A stretch of DNA of 28,604 nucleotides from positions 1 to 28,604 of the forward strand of contig JAGZEK010000021.1 in NCBI GenBank assembly GCA_018368345.1, read 5' to 3'. The position numbers and the translations under genes were made by a program. Every line of letters begins with the position of its first letter. Position 1 is the stretch's first letter. Of this stretch, positions 7,136 to 15,551 are shown in pieces. Source of the DNA: Collinsella sp. GTDB taxonomy: Bacteria > Actinomycetota > Coriobacteriia > Coriobacteriales > Coriobacteriaceae. The notes under the pieces were generated by a model that saw only the letters and a program-made list of their open reading frames with translations, searched no databases and was not told where the DNA came from.

Positions 7136-9166
7136 CTACAGCTCGTTGGCCGCGTGATACGCCGTGCGAATGGCGCTCGCAATGTCGGCGGTGCGCTCAC
7201 CCGAGCAGTCGCCCACGCAGGTCACGGGCACCGTCACGCCATCCAGGTCAAACGCGTTGGCCTTGGAGCCCACGGCCATCACCACGTAATCGCAGGCGAT
7301 CTTCACCGGCTCCTCGGCGCCGTCCTCGGTGGTGCGAACAGCCTCCACGCCCTCGTCGGTAATGGCGGTCAGGCGGGTCTTCACGTGCTGCTCCACGTTG
7401 TGCTCGGCAAAGTCGCTCATAATCAGCGGCAGAATGGTCTCGGACTCGCCCGCGGCAATCTTGTCGAGCATCTCCACGATCGCCACCTCGCAGCCGTGCT
7501 GCAGCAGGTACTCGGCAGTCTCGGTGCCCACCAGGCCGCCGCCAATGACGGCGACGCGGCCCGTAAGCTCCACCTTGCCGGCCAGCACGTCCCAGCTCGA
7601 GACGACCTTCTCCGAGTCGGCACCCGGAACGGGGATGACCACGTCGTGCGCGCCCACGGCCACAATCGCGGCGTCGGCGGCGTTGAGGTCCTCAGCGGTA
7701 GCGGCATGGTTGAGCTCAACCTTCACGCCCAGGCCAGGCAGAATCTTCTCGTAGTACTCGACCGAGCGCATGATCTCGTCCTTGCGCGGAGGCGCGGCCG
7801 CCAGCACAATCTGGCCGCCCAGATGATCGCTCGCCTCGTAGACGGTCACGTCGTAACCGCGCTTGGCCGCCACGCGCGCGGCCTCCAGGCCGGCAATACC
7901 GCCGCCCACCACGGCGATCTTCTTGTCGCCCTCGCCCGGCTTGATGGCGATGGTCGCCTCGTCGCCGTTCTCGGCATTAAGCACGCACGAGATGTACTTG
8001 CGGTTTTGAATCGCGTCGACACAGCCCTTATTGCAGTTGAGGCACTCGCGAATGGGCTCGCCCGTGGCGGCCTTCAGCGCAATGTCGGGGTCGCACATGA
8101 GCGAGCGGCCATAAGCGATGATATCGGCGGAGCCGTCTTCCAGAATCTTCTCGCCGGCCTCAACCGAGACAACGCGGCCGACGGTTGCCACCGGCACGGA
8201 AACCAGGGCCTTGACGCGCTCGGCCACGGGCAGCGTCCAGTTGTAGGGCATGGCGCCCATGGGCGGAATGGTGTCGCCCATGTTGCCGGTGTGGTTGGCC
8301 TGTGCGACCTGAATCATATCGATGCCCGCGCCCTCGAGCAGCTTGGCAAACTCGCAGGCCTCGTCGGGCTGCAGGCCACCCTTGCCGCGCGGCGTGCCGT
8401 CGGGGTTCTCCATGATCACGGGGAGCTTGTACTCCACCATCAGCTGCGGCGCGGCTTCCTTAATGGCAGCGACGACCTCCAGCGCGTAGCGAACGCGGTT
8501 CTCGAACGAGCCGCCGTACTCGTCGGTGCGCTGGTTGAGGATGGCCGAGCACAGCGAACCTACCAGGCGGTCGCCGTGGACCTCGATGGCGTCGATGCCG
8601 GCCTGCTGCGCGCGAGCGGCCGAGGCGGCGATAGCCTCCTTGATCTGGGTGAGCTGCTCCACACTCGCCTCGTTCACAAAGTGCTGCATGTCGTGGTGCA
8701 GCTTGGCGTAGGCCTGGTTGCGGATCTCGTTGGACTCGGCCATCTTGGCGGCAAAGGTCTCCTCGTCGCCGGCGGCCTTGGCCTCCTGCGCAGCCTTGGC
8801 GGCAGTCATGGAGCCCATGACCATGCGGCCGACACCGGGCACGTCGTACTCGGGGTGGAACAGCTGCAGCGCGACCTTGGCGCCGTGCTTGTGGACGGCA
8901 TCGGCCAGGGCCTTAAACGTGGGGATTTGGGCGTCGGTCGCCAGCTTGGGCGTGGGGCTTGCGGTCATGACGGGAGCAACGTCGCCGATGACGATGTAAC
9001 TCACGCCGCCACGGGCCAAGCGCTCGTAAAAAGCCAGGCTGCGCTCGCCAATGGAGCCGTCACGCTCCTCGTAGCCGGTGGTCAACGGCGGGAACATAAT
9101 GCGGTTTTTGAGCTCAAGGGGGCCAACCGTAATGGGCTGAAGCAGCTTGGATGCAGGTGCGGTCAT
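7136..9166 (-). CDS. Old Yellow Enzyme/2,4-dienoyl-CoA reductase-type NADH:flavin oxidoreductase
   Basis: The protein has 676 residues and three parts. An N-terminal FMN TIM barrel (about 1-370) contains PITVGPLELKNRIMFPPLTT and NQRTDEYGGSFENR. A [4Fe-4S] motif follows: CLNCNKGCVD with a fourth Cys in YISCVLN. The C-terminal part is an FAD/NAD(P)H disulfide-reductase-like unit with two Rossmann motifs, IAVVGGGIAGLEAARVAAKRG and VAVIGGGLVGTETAEYL. This is the architecture of FadH, enoate reductases and BaiCD/BaiH bile-acid enzymes, which reduce activated C=C bonds. The catalytic-loop region reads VHGDRLVGSLCS where many relatives have HxAHGYL, so the substrate is not predictable. ATG 9166 is preferred over ATG 9172: GAGAGG sits 7 bases upstream of the former and only 1 from the latter. 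The gene diverges from the PucR regulator across the repeat array. Confidence 0.85.
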   Translation of the reverse strand: MTAPASKLLQPITVGPLELKNRIMFPPLTTGYEERDGSIGERSLAFYERLARGGVSYIVIGDVAPVMTASPTPKLATDAQIPTFKALADAVHKHGAKVALQLFHPEYDVPGVGRMVMGSMTAAKAAQEAKAAGDEETFAAKMAESNEIRNQAYAKLHHDMQHFVNEASVEQLTQIKEAIAASAARAQQAGIDAIEVHGDRLVGSLCSAILNQRTDEYGGSFENRVRYALEVVAAIKEAAPQLMVEYKLPVIMENPDGTPRGKGGLQPDEACEFAKLLEGAGIDMIQVAQANHTGNMGDTIPPMGAMPYNWTLPVAERVKALVSVPVATVGRVVSVEAGEKILEDGSADIIAYGRSLMCDPDIALKAATGEPIRECLNCNKGCVDAIQNRKYISCVLNAENGDEATIAIKPGEGDKKIAVVGGGIAGLEAARVAAKRGYDVTVYEASDHLGGQIVLAAAPPRKDEIMRSVEYYEKILPGLGVKVELNHAATAEDLNAADAAIVAVGAHDVVIPVPGADSEKVVSSWDVLAGKVELTGRVAVIGGGLVGTETAEYLLQHGCEVAIVEMLDKIAAGESETILPLIMSDFAEHNVEQHVKTRLTAITDEGVEAVRTTEDGAEEPVKIACDYVVMAVGSKANAFDLDGVTVPVTCVGDCSGERTADIASAIRTAYHAANEL

Positions 9167-9313
9167 GGACATTCCTCTCTTGTAGGCGCGGCGGCGATGA
9201 TGCCGCGTAGTTGTCTAGAGGATATGGCATGGGAATACAACAGCGCAACGGAAATCGGCGGACAGCAGGTAGCGGCAGGTGGATGGGGATGAGCGGGGCG
9301 GCCCGTCGGTTTA

Positions 9314-9529
9314 TCTCAATCTGTAACAGTAAGACCCTATTTTGCCGAGCAACTGTTACAGATCGAGACAAACCAATCTAGCCTGCCGAAAGATCTAGAT
9401 CTGTAACAGTTACTCAGTAAAAACCGTCCCTCGTGTTACAGATTTAGACAAACGAAGACCGTCCTGCCGAAACATCTCAATCTGTAACAACTACAGACCA
9501 AAACCGGACCCACCTGTTACAGATCGAGA
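9314..9529. repeat. Array 1: six copies of a 15-bp motif in alternating orientation
   Basis: Motif TCTCAATCTGTAACA or a close variant occurs on the + strand at 9314-9328, 9394-9408 and 9475-9489, and on the minus strand at 9354-9368, 9434-9448 and 9515-9529. Each +/- pair is separated by exactly 25 nt, and pairs are separated by 25-26 nt, giving an 80-81-bp period. Each pair can form a 15-bp stem with one mismatch or wobble. Several spacers share a core AAAACCGTCC. The motif contains a small dyad, CTGT-A-ACAG. The array fills the gap between the divergent OYE-type reductase (ends 9166) and PucR-type (starts 9669) genes; no gene is visible in 9173-9668. A GATAAT at 9614-9619 may be a -10 for the regulator, without a good -35. 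Confidence 0.95.
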
Positions 9530-9668
9530 CATTCTCCAACAACAGCGCCGCCCCGTTCGAGGAAACGACCGCCACACTCACCTTTTTAAACAACCTAATA
9601 CTGCACAGCCTGCGATAATAATTTGGTCACGCGTCGACTACGGCGAAGACGCGGCAGAAGGGACACCC

Positions 9669-10982
9669 ATGCAACCGAGTACCACCGATACGTCTACCGC
9701 AAAGCAAGCGCTGCTCGAGGCGCTCTTGAACGACGCGGGGCTCAAGAACCTCACGCAAACGGCCTCTACCGTTATGGGCAACCCGGTGCTCGTCGTCGAT
9801 CCCGTCTACCGCTACGCCGCCCGTGGCGGCTTTGAGCTCGACGATGCCGACGACTCCCCCTTTGCAGCCATCACCCGCGCCGAGCTCTCCGAAGGCGACA
9901 TGCTGCAGGACGAAGCCGTACGCTACATCATCAAATGCGGCTTAGACGAGGAGATTGCCCGCTCGACAGGCCCGCTTACACGCTATAACGACATGTTCCG
10001 CCTCAACACCATGACCGATGCGATCAAGGTGCACGGCACGTGTCTGGGCCGGGCAATGATGATCGAACGCAATCACGCCTTTGGCGATAGCGATCGCGAG
10101 GTCTTTGAGTTCTTTGTCCGACTGCTCGCGCAAGAACTGCAGAAAGGCGGCTTTCTTTCGTTGGGCGGCCCGCAACAGGGGCCATATTTTCTCTCGCGCC
10201 TCCTGGACGACGAAATCCCCAACCCCATCACCTGCACACGCAAAATGCAGCTCGTCGGCTTTGCGCCGCTTCCCGCCCTCTACGTTGTATGCCTGCTCAA
10301 AAAAGATTCCCAGCTCGAGGCGCGTGAGGCGGAGAGCATCCGAGGACAATTGCAGCCGCTACTGCACCATAGCCTTATCACCATGTACGAAGGTGAGCTC
10401 GTGGCGCTGGTAAGCCGTCCGCCCTCCACGCAGCTACCCGCCAACGATGAGGCGATCCTTGCCCGCGTTGCTGCCACGAACAATTTGTTCATTGGCATCA
10501 GCAACGAGTTTTCCCAGGCAACCGATGTGCGTTCGCACCTCAATCAGGCACGCGCCGCCATTCGATACGGCTCGACCTTTACCAAAATCCTCGAAGACAC
10601 CCATGTGTATCGCTATTGCGAATACACCTACATGGAAATGCTCGACATCTGCAACGACCACATCAACCTTATAAACTACTGCCATCCGGCAATCTGGGCA
10701 CTTTGGAAACACGACCAGTCGCACGATTCCGAGTTGGTCGAGACGCTCTTTGCCTTTATGCAGCACAGCTGTAACACGGCGCGCACCGCAGCGATCTTGT
10801 CGCTTCACAAAAACACGCTGCTCTATCGCATTAACCGCATAAAGGAAATCACCGGTAACGACTTGGCATCGGGAGAGGACCTCTTTTTGTTCCACCTCTC
10901 GATTCGCACCCTAATCTACCTTGGCTTTCTTGAGCCGAGGATTAAGCCCCGCACCAGCGCCGACCTGCACTGCCGCAAGTAG
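9669..10982 (+). CDS. PucR-family transcriptional regulator
   Basis: This 437-residue protein has a PucR-type C-terminal HTH (about residues 358-415): LVETLFAFMQHSCNTARTAA, then LHKNTLLYRINRIKEITG, the usual 'LxxHxNTLxYRxxxI' signature. The central ~200 residues (GPYFLSRLLDDEIPN, ALYVVCLLKKDSQLEARE) resemble the GGDEF-like/CdaR middle domain of the family. The N-terminal ~150 residues are a probable sensory domain with no recognisable ligand site. AGAAGGGA precedes the ATG. It diverges from the OYE-type reductase and converges with the flavoprotein gene at 11005, so it may control either side in response to a substrate of these enzymes. PucR regulators often act as activators of catabolic operons. 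Confidence 0.85.
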   Translation: MQPSTTDTSTAKQALLEALLNDAGLKNLTQTASTVMGNPVLVVDPVYRYAARGGFELDDADDSPFAAITRAELSEGDMLQDEAVRYIIKCGLDEEIARSTGPLTRYNDMFRLNTMTDAIKVHGTCLGRAMMIERNHAFGDSDREVFEFFVRLLAQELQKGGFLSLGGPQQGPYFLSRLLDDEIPNPITCTRKMQLVGFAPLPALYVVCLLKKDSQLEAREAESIRGQLQPLLHHSLITMYEGELVALVSRPPSTQLPANDEAILARVAATNNLFIGISNEFSQATDVRSHLNQARAAIRYGSTFTKILEDTHVYRYCEYTYMEMLDICNDHINLINYCHPAIWALWKHDQSHDSELVETLFAFMQHSCNTARTAAILSLHKNTLLYRINRIKEITGNDLASGEDLFLFHLSIRTLIYLGFLEPRIKPRTSADLHCRK

Positions 10983-10996
10983 GCCGGGCGGGGCTT
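10944..10996. terminator. Possible bidirectional hairpin between convergent genes
   Basis: A perfect 9-bp inverted repeat AAGCCCCGC/GCGGGGCTT (10944-10952 and 10988-10996) spans the end of the PucR-type gene and the 22-bp gap to the convergent flavoprotein gene. The 35-nt loop and the missing U-tract make it a weak candidate. Confidence 0.3.
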
Positions 10997-11004
10997 GGGC
11001 AAAA

Positions 11005-11997
11005 CTAGTCGCGCTTAATCTCCAGCGTGGGGAACGTCATCTTGGCGTACTTATCCATCAGCGGCTTGACCTCGTCCATGTGGGCAAAGAACTCGTCGCG
11101 GGTCTTGTTGATCTCGTTGAGGTGCTCGGCGCGCGCGTGGTCGTCGTTGCGGTCGCGAATCAGGCCGTTCTCGGCAATCTTGAGCTTGGGGCGACCGGTG
11201 CGCTCGTCGGTCACGATATCGCCGCCCGCGCCGCAGACCGCACACTCCCAGGGAAACTCGACCCCATCCCAATGCTTGTCGCCGGGGTACACCAGGGAGC
11301 TGTGGCAGTTGGGACACACGCCGTCATCCGGATCGCCCAGCCAGCAGCGCTCGTCAACAGGCGTGCGAATGGCCTTGACGATGTTCTCGCCCATCTTGTG
11401 GGCGCGGGCGATCTGTCCGCCCCACTCCACGTCGTCTCCCCACACAAAAGCATTGCCCGGGCGGCCGTCGCGCTGCGCCATATAGCGATCGACGACAGTC
11501 ATCGACATGGTAAACATAGTCGCCTGCAGGCTCTCCAGTGCCAGGGACTGCCAATCGTGCATGGAGCCGCCAACGGAAATAAGGCCGGCAACGGTATGCG
11601 GATTCTCCTTTACGGCACCGATGGCAAGCAAGAACGAAAGCTCGTATGCCAAGAAGCGCTGGGCAAAGCGGGTGTAAACCGAGCTGGGCGTAAGGTCGTA
11701 GGTCGGGACCGAGAAGATCACGCCCTGGCAGGTCTGCAGTTCGCGAATAATCGCATCTACATCGTCTTTGTTTTTAAGGACGCAGCCGTGATATTCCTTT
11801 TGCAGGCCGGCGCCCATCTTTCCCATCTGCATGGTGCAGCCCTCGCAACCGGTGCAGGGCAAGATGTTATAGTCGAACAAATTGATCAGCTCGACCTCGC
11901 CGCCAGCCTCGCGCACCGCGCAAAGGGCCTCTTTGGCCAAAGCCTCGCCGTTGCCACCGTGCCTGCCGGCACAAATCGCCATCACTTTAAACGACAT
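11005..11997 (-). CDS. Iron-sulfur flavoprotein (Isf/flavodoxin-like) with a C-terminal zinc-ribbon or rubredoxin-like insert
   Basis: Residues 1-~210 of this 330-residue protein form a flavodoxin-like FMN-binding fold of the NADPH-dependent FMN reductase/WrbA superfamily: KVMAICAGRHGGNGEALAKE is the phosphate loop, and FSVPTYDLTPSSVYTRFAQR the second flavin segment. C48-x2-C51-x2-C54 with C72 resembles the compact [4Fe-4S] motif of Isf proteins. C228-P-N-C231 and C252-A-V-C255 form a knuckle pair like a zinc ribbon or rubredoxin, followed by a helical tail. The frame is open 58 codons further upstream, but ATG 11997 has GGAGAGGAGCG just upstream and starts the canonical beta strand. It is the last gene of the minus-strand redox run and is separated from the NuoF-like gene by a terminator, so it may have its own promoter in 11998-12130. 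Confidence 0.8.
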   Translation of the reverse strand: MSFKVMAICAGRHGGNGEALAKEALCAVREAGGEVELINLFDYNILPCTGCEGCTMQMGKMGAGLQKEYHGCVLKNKDDVDAIIRELQTCQGVIFSVPTYDLTPSSVYTRFAQRFLAYELSFLLAIGAVKENPHTVAGLISVGGSMHDWQSLALESLQATMFTMSMTVVDRYMAQRDGRPGNAFVWGDDVEWGGQIARAHKMGENIVKAIRTPVDERCWLGDPDDGVCPNCHSSLVYPGDKHWDGVEFPWECAVCGAGGDIVTDERTGRPKLKIAENGLIRDRNDDHARAEHLNEINKTRDEFFAHMDEVKPLMDKYAKMTFPTLEIKRD

Positions 11998-12131
11998 GGT
12001 CGCTCCTCTCCAGAGCATTTTGGACACGGATTCTGCCCGTGTGTACTTCGCAAAAAGCGTACGGCAGACGCAAAACATGCGCACCGTCCAGGCAACCAAG
12101 GCCCGCTCGGTATTTGCGGAATACCTCGTGC

Positions 12132-12182
12132 AGATAAACAAAGGCCCCTCCCGTATGCCTACAAGGGGCAAAACGGAAGGGG
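12132..12182 (-). terminator. Intrinsic terminator of the NuoF-like gene
   Basis: On the minus strand a 10-bp stem with one wobble (12182-12173 with 12154-12145) is followed by CCTTTGTTTATC. It begins about ten bases past the NuoF-like stop codon and separates it from the Isf-like gene. Confidence 0.65.
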
Positions 12183-12191
12183 TCGGCGCTC

Positions 12192-13268
12192 TTATTTGCG
12201 CTTAAAGGGAATGGGTTTGGGCGGGCACTTGGGCTTGACGGCCCCAGCCGTGACGATCGCGCCGTTGTCGCAGATATCCAGGCAGGCACCGCACTGGGTG
12301 CAAGCCTTTTGGTCGATCACGTGGATGAACCGCGGCCTTCCCAGAATCGCGTCCTCCTCGCAAACGTCCGAATCGACGCACTTGTTGCAGGCCTGGCATT
12401 TAGAGGCCAAGATATGGAAGGTCAAGAATGCCTGGCATTCCCCGGCAGCACAGACCTTCTTGGTGGTGTGCTGCATAATCTCGCCCTCGAACAGGTCGAG
12501 GAACGACTGCACCGTGCGCGCCAGCACGCGGCCTTGTTCGCACAGACACTGCGCCTGTATCACGGGGCAAAGGTCGCGAAGGAGCGCCAAGTCGCCCGGC
12601 TTGCCCTTCTTGCGGCAGATATCGGCAAGAATCGTTGCAATCTGATGCGAGCCCTCGTAGCCAAAGACACAGCGTCCGCAGCTCTCGTGACGATAGAGCG
12701 TGCAAATGTCCAAAAGCGCCTTTGCCATGCAGTTTTTGGCGGTGTAGACGCGCACGTAGTCGCTGCATAGCTCAATCTTTGAGGTGTCATCGGGCCTCAG
12801 CAGCAGACCGCTGGGATAGCCAATCCCCACCGCTTTAGCGTCGTCGGCGCCCGCCGCGGCAACCAGGGATTCCGCACTCACGACACGGTCGACCTCAACG
12901 GGCTCCTCGGCCCCGTCAATCCACACCCAGCGCTTGCCTTCGGCGGCAAGTAACTCTGATCCGCTCAGGCAGCGGTCGGCGCCATCGCCCTCGCAGCAAG
13001 ATGGGAGAGGCTTTTCGCCGTCGAGCATCTTGGCCGCGGCCGAACCGTTGGCATAGACAAAGCCCAGGCTCGGGTCGCACTCGATCACGCGACAGGACTC
13101 GCCCAACGCATCCGCGAGCGCGGCAGAGACCTCATCGCCTGCCGGCACCAAAACCGCCTGGGCACCGGCCCCTGCAATTTTTTCCGCAGCGGCCGCCACG
13201 TCCTTCTTAAGGAGCCAGAGCGCGACGGGGGCCTGCTTATGCGCAGGCATAAAGTTGATGATCGTCAT
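12192..13268 (-). CDS. NuoF-like Fe-S protein without FMN domain, plus 2x[4Fe-4S]
   Basis: This 358-residue protein has three parts. The N-terminal ~160 residues are unrecognised (LWLLKKDVAAAAEKIAGAGA), with an internal CC pair at 91-92. Residues ~165-270 match the C-terminal Fe-S region of NuoF/HydB: ESCGRCVFGYEGSHQI and LLRDLCPVIQAQCLCEQG. Residues ~285-340 hold two ferredoxin motifs: C291-x2-C294-x2-C297-x5-C303 (irregular) and C323-x2-C326-x2-C329-x3-C333. The NuoF NADH/FMN Rossmann domain is absent. The third Cys of the usual CGxCxxC motif is Gly203. It is transcribed with the NuoG-GltD gene 17 bp upstream, whose FAD and NAD(P)H sites may replace the missing flavin domain. AAAGGAG sits 9 bases before the ATG. 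Confidence 0.75.
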   Translation of the reverse strand: MTIINFMPAHKQAPVALWLLKKDVAAAAEKIAGAGAQAVLVPAGDEVSAALADALGESCRVIECDPSLGFVYANGSAAAKMLDGEKPLPSCCEGDGADRCLSGSELLAAEGKRWVWIDGAEEPVEVDRVVSAESLVAAAGADDAKAVGIGYPSGLLLRPDDTSKIELCSDYVRVYTAKNCMAKALLDICTLYRHESCGRCVFGYEGSHQIATILADICRKKGKPGDLALLRDLCPVIQAQCLCEQGRVLARTVQSFLDLFEGEIMQHTTKKVCAAGECQAFLTFHILASKCQACNKCVDSDVCEEDAILGRPRFIHVIDQKACTQCGACLDICDNGAIVTAGAVKPKCPPKPIPFKRK

Positions 13269-13285
13269 GGGTTATCGCTCCTTTC

Positions 13286-15418
13286 CTAGTATTCGTTCCA
13301 TAGGCGCGGCGTACTGATCGTTAGGCGCAAATCGCACTGCAAGCAGCGGCTCGCCTCGCACGTAGCCTCATGGTCGGTATAGGGGCACTCAAACGTATCG
13401 AAGTTATCCTTACGCGTCTGGGCATCGACAAACTCGGGCTGCACGGCATCGTCGTAGAAGCCCTCGGGGACACGCCCAATCCACTGCTCGGGAGCATCAT
13501 GCTCGGTCAGCTCCTCGTCGATGTTGCCATCGCCACCCAAAGCGCGGTCGATGGCCGAGGCGCACGTGCGACCTGCGGCGATTGCCGCGATCACCGATTT
13601 GGTACCCGTCACGCAGTCGCCCGCCGACCAGATGCCTTCAACGCTCGTCTTGCCTTCGGTATCGGCCACGATATACGGGCCGTGCGTAAGCTCAAGGCCC
13701 ATCTGGGCCGTGCCCTCGGGCTTTTGACCCACGGCAAAGATCACGCAGTCGGCATCGATGGTCTTCTCGCCGCCGTCGAGCAGTTCGGTGACGGCGCGGT
13801 GGTTCTCGTCAAAGTAGAACCGCTCGATCTTGTGGATCGTCATGGAACCGACCTTGCCCGAACCGTCCTCGGTCTCGTTAATGCTGGTAAAGGCATAGGC
13901 ATCGTGCAGGACCACGCCTTCCTCGGCAGCCTCGGCACGTTCCTCGGGCGTCGAGGTCATCGCGTCTTGGGCCTCAAGGCAGGCGACATCGACCGAGGCG
14001 GCACCCAGACGCACGGCAGTGCGGGCGCAGTCGTACGCCACGTTGCCGCCGCCAAGCACCACGACGCGCTTGCCCGTCAGGTCCGGGGCGCTGCCCATAC
14101 GGGCGGCCTTCAGAAAATCGGTGTTACGCAGCACGCCTTCGAGGTCGTGGCCGGGCATGGGAAGCACCGTTCCGTCATGCGTGCCCACCGCAACCAGCAC
14201 GGCATCGAAGCCCTGCTCCAAAAGCGCCTGGGGCTCGGCGATTCGCTCGCCACAGCGCAGCTCAATGCGCGGCTCGGCGTCATCACCCTGGGCAATCTCT
14301 AAAATCGTCGCAACCTCGGCATCGACCGTGGCATCAGGCAGGCGATACGCCGGAATGCCGTAGCGCATCTGGCCGCCGACCTTCTCGTTGGCCTCGAACA
14401 CCACGACCTTGTGGCCCTTCTCGGCGCAATAGAGTGCGGCGGTCAAGCCGGCGGGACCGGCACCCACAACGGCGACGCTCTTGCCGCTCAGCGGCTCATG
14501 GCGCACGTTGGCCTTCCAGTCGCCCGCATCGCGCACGGCCGCGGCGCGCTTAAGACGGCAAACCGAAACCGGCGTGCCGTTGAGCTCGTTGCGCTTGCAG
14601 GCATCCTGGCAGCTATGGACGCAAATGTCGCCCAGGCTCTCGGGGAACGGGACCTTCTCGCGCACCACCGCGGCGGCTCGGGTGTACTCGCCGTTACGGA
14701 TGTGACGCAGGTAGCGTGGGATATCCACGTGGGCGGGACAGCCCGAGCGACAGGGGACCACGTTGTCGGCATAGGACTTGTTCTCATCGAACATATTGAG
14801 CGTGTCGACGATCGAGCCCGTGGGACACACTTCGATACAGGCACCGCAAAAACGACATCCGGCCTCTTGCAGACTCACGCTGCCGTCCGTACCAATGCGG
14901 ATGCCGTCCTCGGTGCGCTGGTAGTCCAAGACGCCGGCGCCGCGCAGCTCGCGGCACGCGCGCACGCAGCGACCGCACCGAATGCAGCGGGTGAACATAT
15001 GGGTGATCAGCGGGTTCGATTCGTCCGTGGCGACCGGACGGCTCTTGGTGCGCCAGCGCGCAGGCGAAACTCCCATGTACTGATACATAGACTGCAGCTC
15101 GCACTTGCCGTACTTGGGGCAGCCGGTGCAATCGGCGGGATGCGTGGCCAAGATAAGCTCCATTGCCAGTTTGCGCACGCGCTCGGCCTGCTCGCCTGTC
15201 GTGTTGACGACCATTCCCTCGGCAACCTGCGTCTTGCAGGCACACACCGGCTCATCTTGGCCTTCGATCTCGACCATGCACAGACGGCATCCGCCGACGG
15301 CCTCAAGATCGGGATGTTTACACAGATGCGGAATATAGATGCCGGCATCGAGCGCGGCTTCCAGGACATTTTGCCCTTCGCGTGCCTCGACCTCGGCTCC
15401 ATTAATCGTTAGCTTCAT
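13286..15418 (-). CDS. NuoG-like Fe-S domain fused to a GltD-like FAD/NAD(P)H oxidoreductase
   Basis: Domains of this 710-residue protein in order: [2Fe-2S] (C33, C44, C47, C59 or C61); a His-Cys3 [4Fe-4S] site like NuoG N5 (H93, C97, C100, C106); two ferredoxin clusters (C145/C148/C151/C155 and C188/C191/C194/C198); a GltD-type Fe-S entry (C223, C227, then C266/C270/C274); the FAD motif VAVVGAGPAGLTAALYCAEKG (315-335); and the NAD(P)H motif RVVVLGGGNVAYDCARTAVR (451-470). AGDCVTGTKSVIAAIAAGR closes the FAD site. The order matches soluble NAD(P)H-dependent electron-transfer proteins, not true glutamate synthase: no GltB is present. It probably passes NAD(P)H electrons to the downstream NuoF-like partner or to a nearby flavoenzyme. 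It could alternatively work in ferredoxin/NAD(P) bifurcation, which the sequence alone cannot settle. Confidence 0.85.
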   Translation of the reverse strand: MKLTINGAEVEAREGQNVLEAALDAGIYIPHLCKHPDLEAVGGCRLCMVEIEGQDEPVCACKTQVAEGMVVNTTGEQAERVRKLAMELILATHPADCTGCPKYGKCELQSMYQYMGVSPARWRTKSRPVATDESNPLITHMFTRCIRCGRCVRACRELRGAGVLDYQRTEDGIRIGTDGSVSLQEAGCRFCGACIEVCPTGSIVDTLNMFDENKSYADNVVPCRSGCPAHVDIPRYLRHIRNGEYTRAAAVVREKVPFPESLGDICVHSCQDACKRNELNGTPVSVCRLKRAAAVRDAGDWKANVRHEPLSGKSVAVVGAGPAGLTAALYCAEKGHKVVVFEANEKVGGQMRYGIPAYRLPDATVDAEVATILEIAQGDDAEPRIELRCGERIAEPQALLEQGFDAVLVAVGTHDGTVLPMPGHDLEGVLRNTDFLKAARMGSAPDLTGKRVVVLGGGNVAYDCARTAVRLGAASVDVACLEAQDAMTSTPEERAEAAEEGVVLHDAYAFTSINETEDGSGKVGSMTIHKIERFYFDENHRAVTELLDGGEKTIDADCVIFAVGQKPEGTAQMGLELTHGPYIVADTEGKTSVEGIWSAGDCVTGTKSVIAAIAAGRTCASAIDRALGGDGNIDEELTEHDAPEQWIGRVPEGFYDDAVQPEFVDAQTRKDNFDTFECPYTDHEATCEASRCLQCDLRLTISTPRLWNEY

Positions 15419-15447
15419 TCGTTCCCCTCAAAACGTCGCTCTTGTCC

Positions 15448-15483
15448 AGAAAGGCGCCCGGGACCAAAGCGATCCCGAGCGCC
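15448..15483 (-). terminator. Intrinsic terminator of the fumarate-reductase-like gene
   Basis: On the minus strand an 11-bp stem with one T-G pair (15483-15473 with 15463-15453) and a 9-nt loop are followed by TTTCT. It lies between the FAD reductase gene and the NuoG-GltD gene, so the two may be partly uncoupled or controlled by read-through. Confidence 0.65.
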
Positions 15484-15551
15484 TCGCTTGTAGGGCAAAT
15501 CCCCGCCCGCACCCAACGCGTGGGTGTCTGCAGGCGCGAATAGCTGCGGTG

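Noticed and set aside
7154..9292. 712-codon plus-strand frame
   Set aside because: It is fully antisense to the OYE-type reductase, has no recognisable domain, and is His/Gly/Ala-rich as expected for the opposite strand of high-GC coding DNA.
9314..9529. CRISPR array
   Set aside because: Repeats alternate in orientation, are only 15 bp, spacers are partly conserved between units, and no cas genes are nearby.
13286..15418. Glutamate synthase small subunit
   Set aside because: Although GltD-like in the C-terminal half, it has a NuoG-type Fe-S N-terminus and no GltB large subunit nearby.
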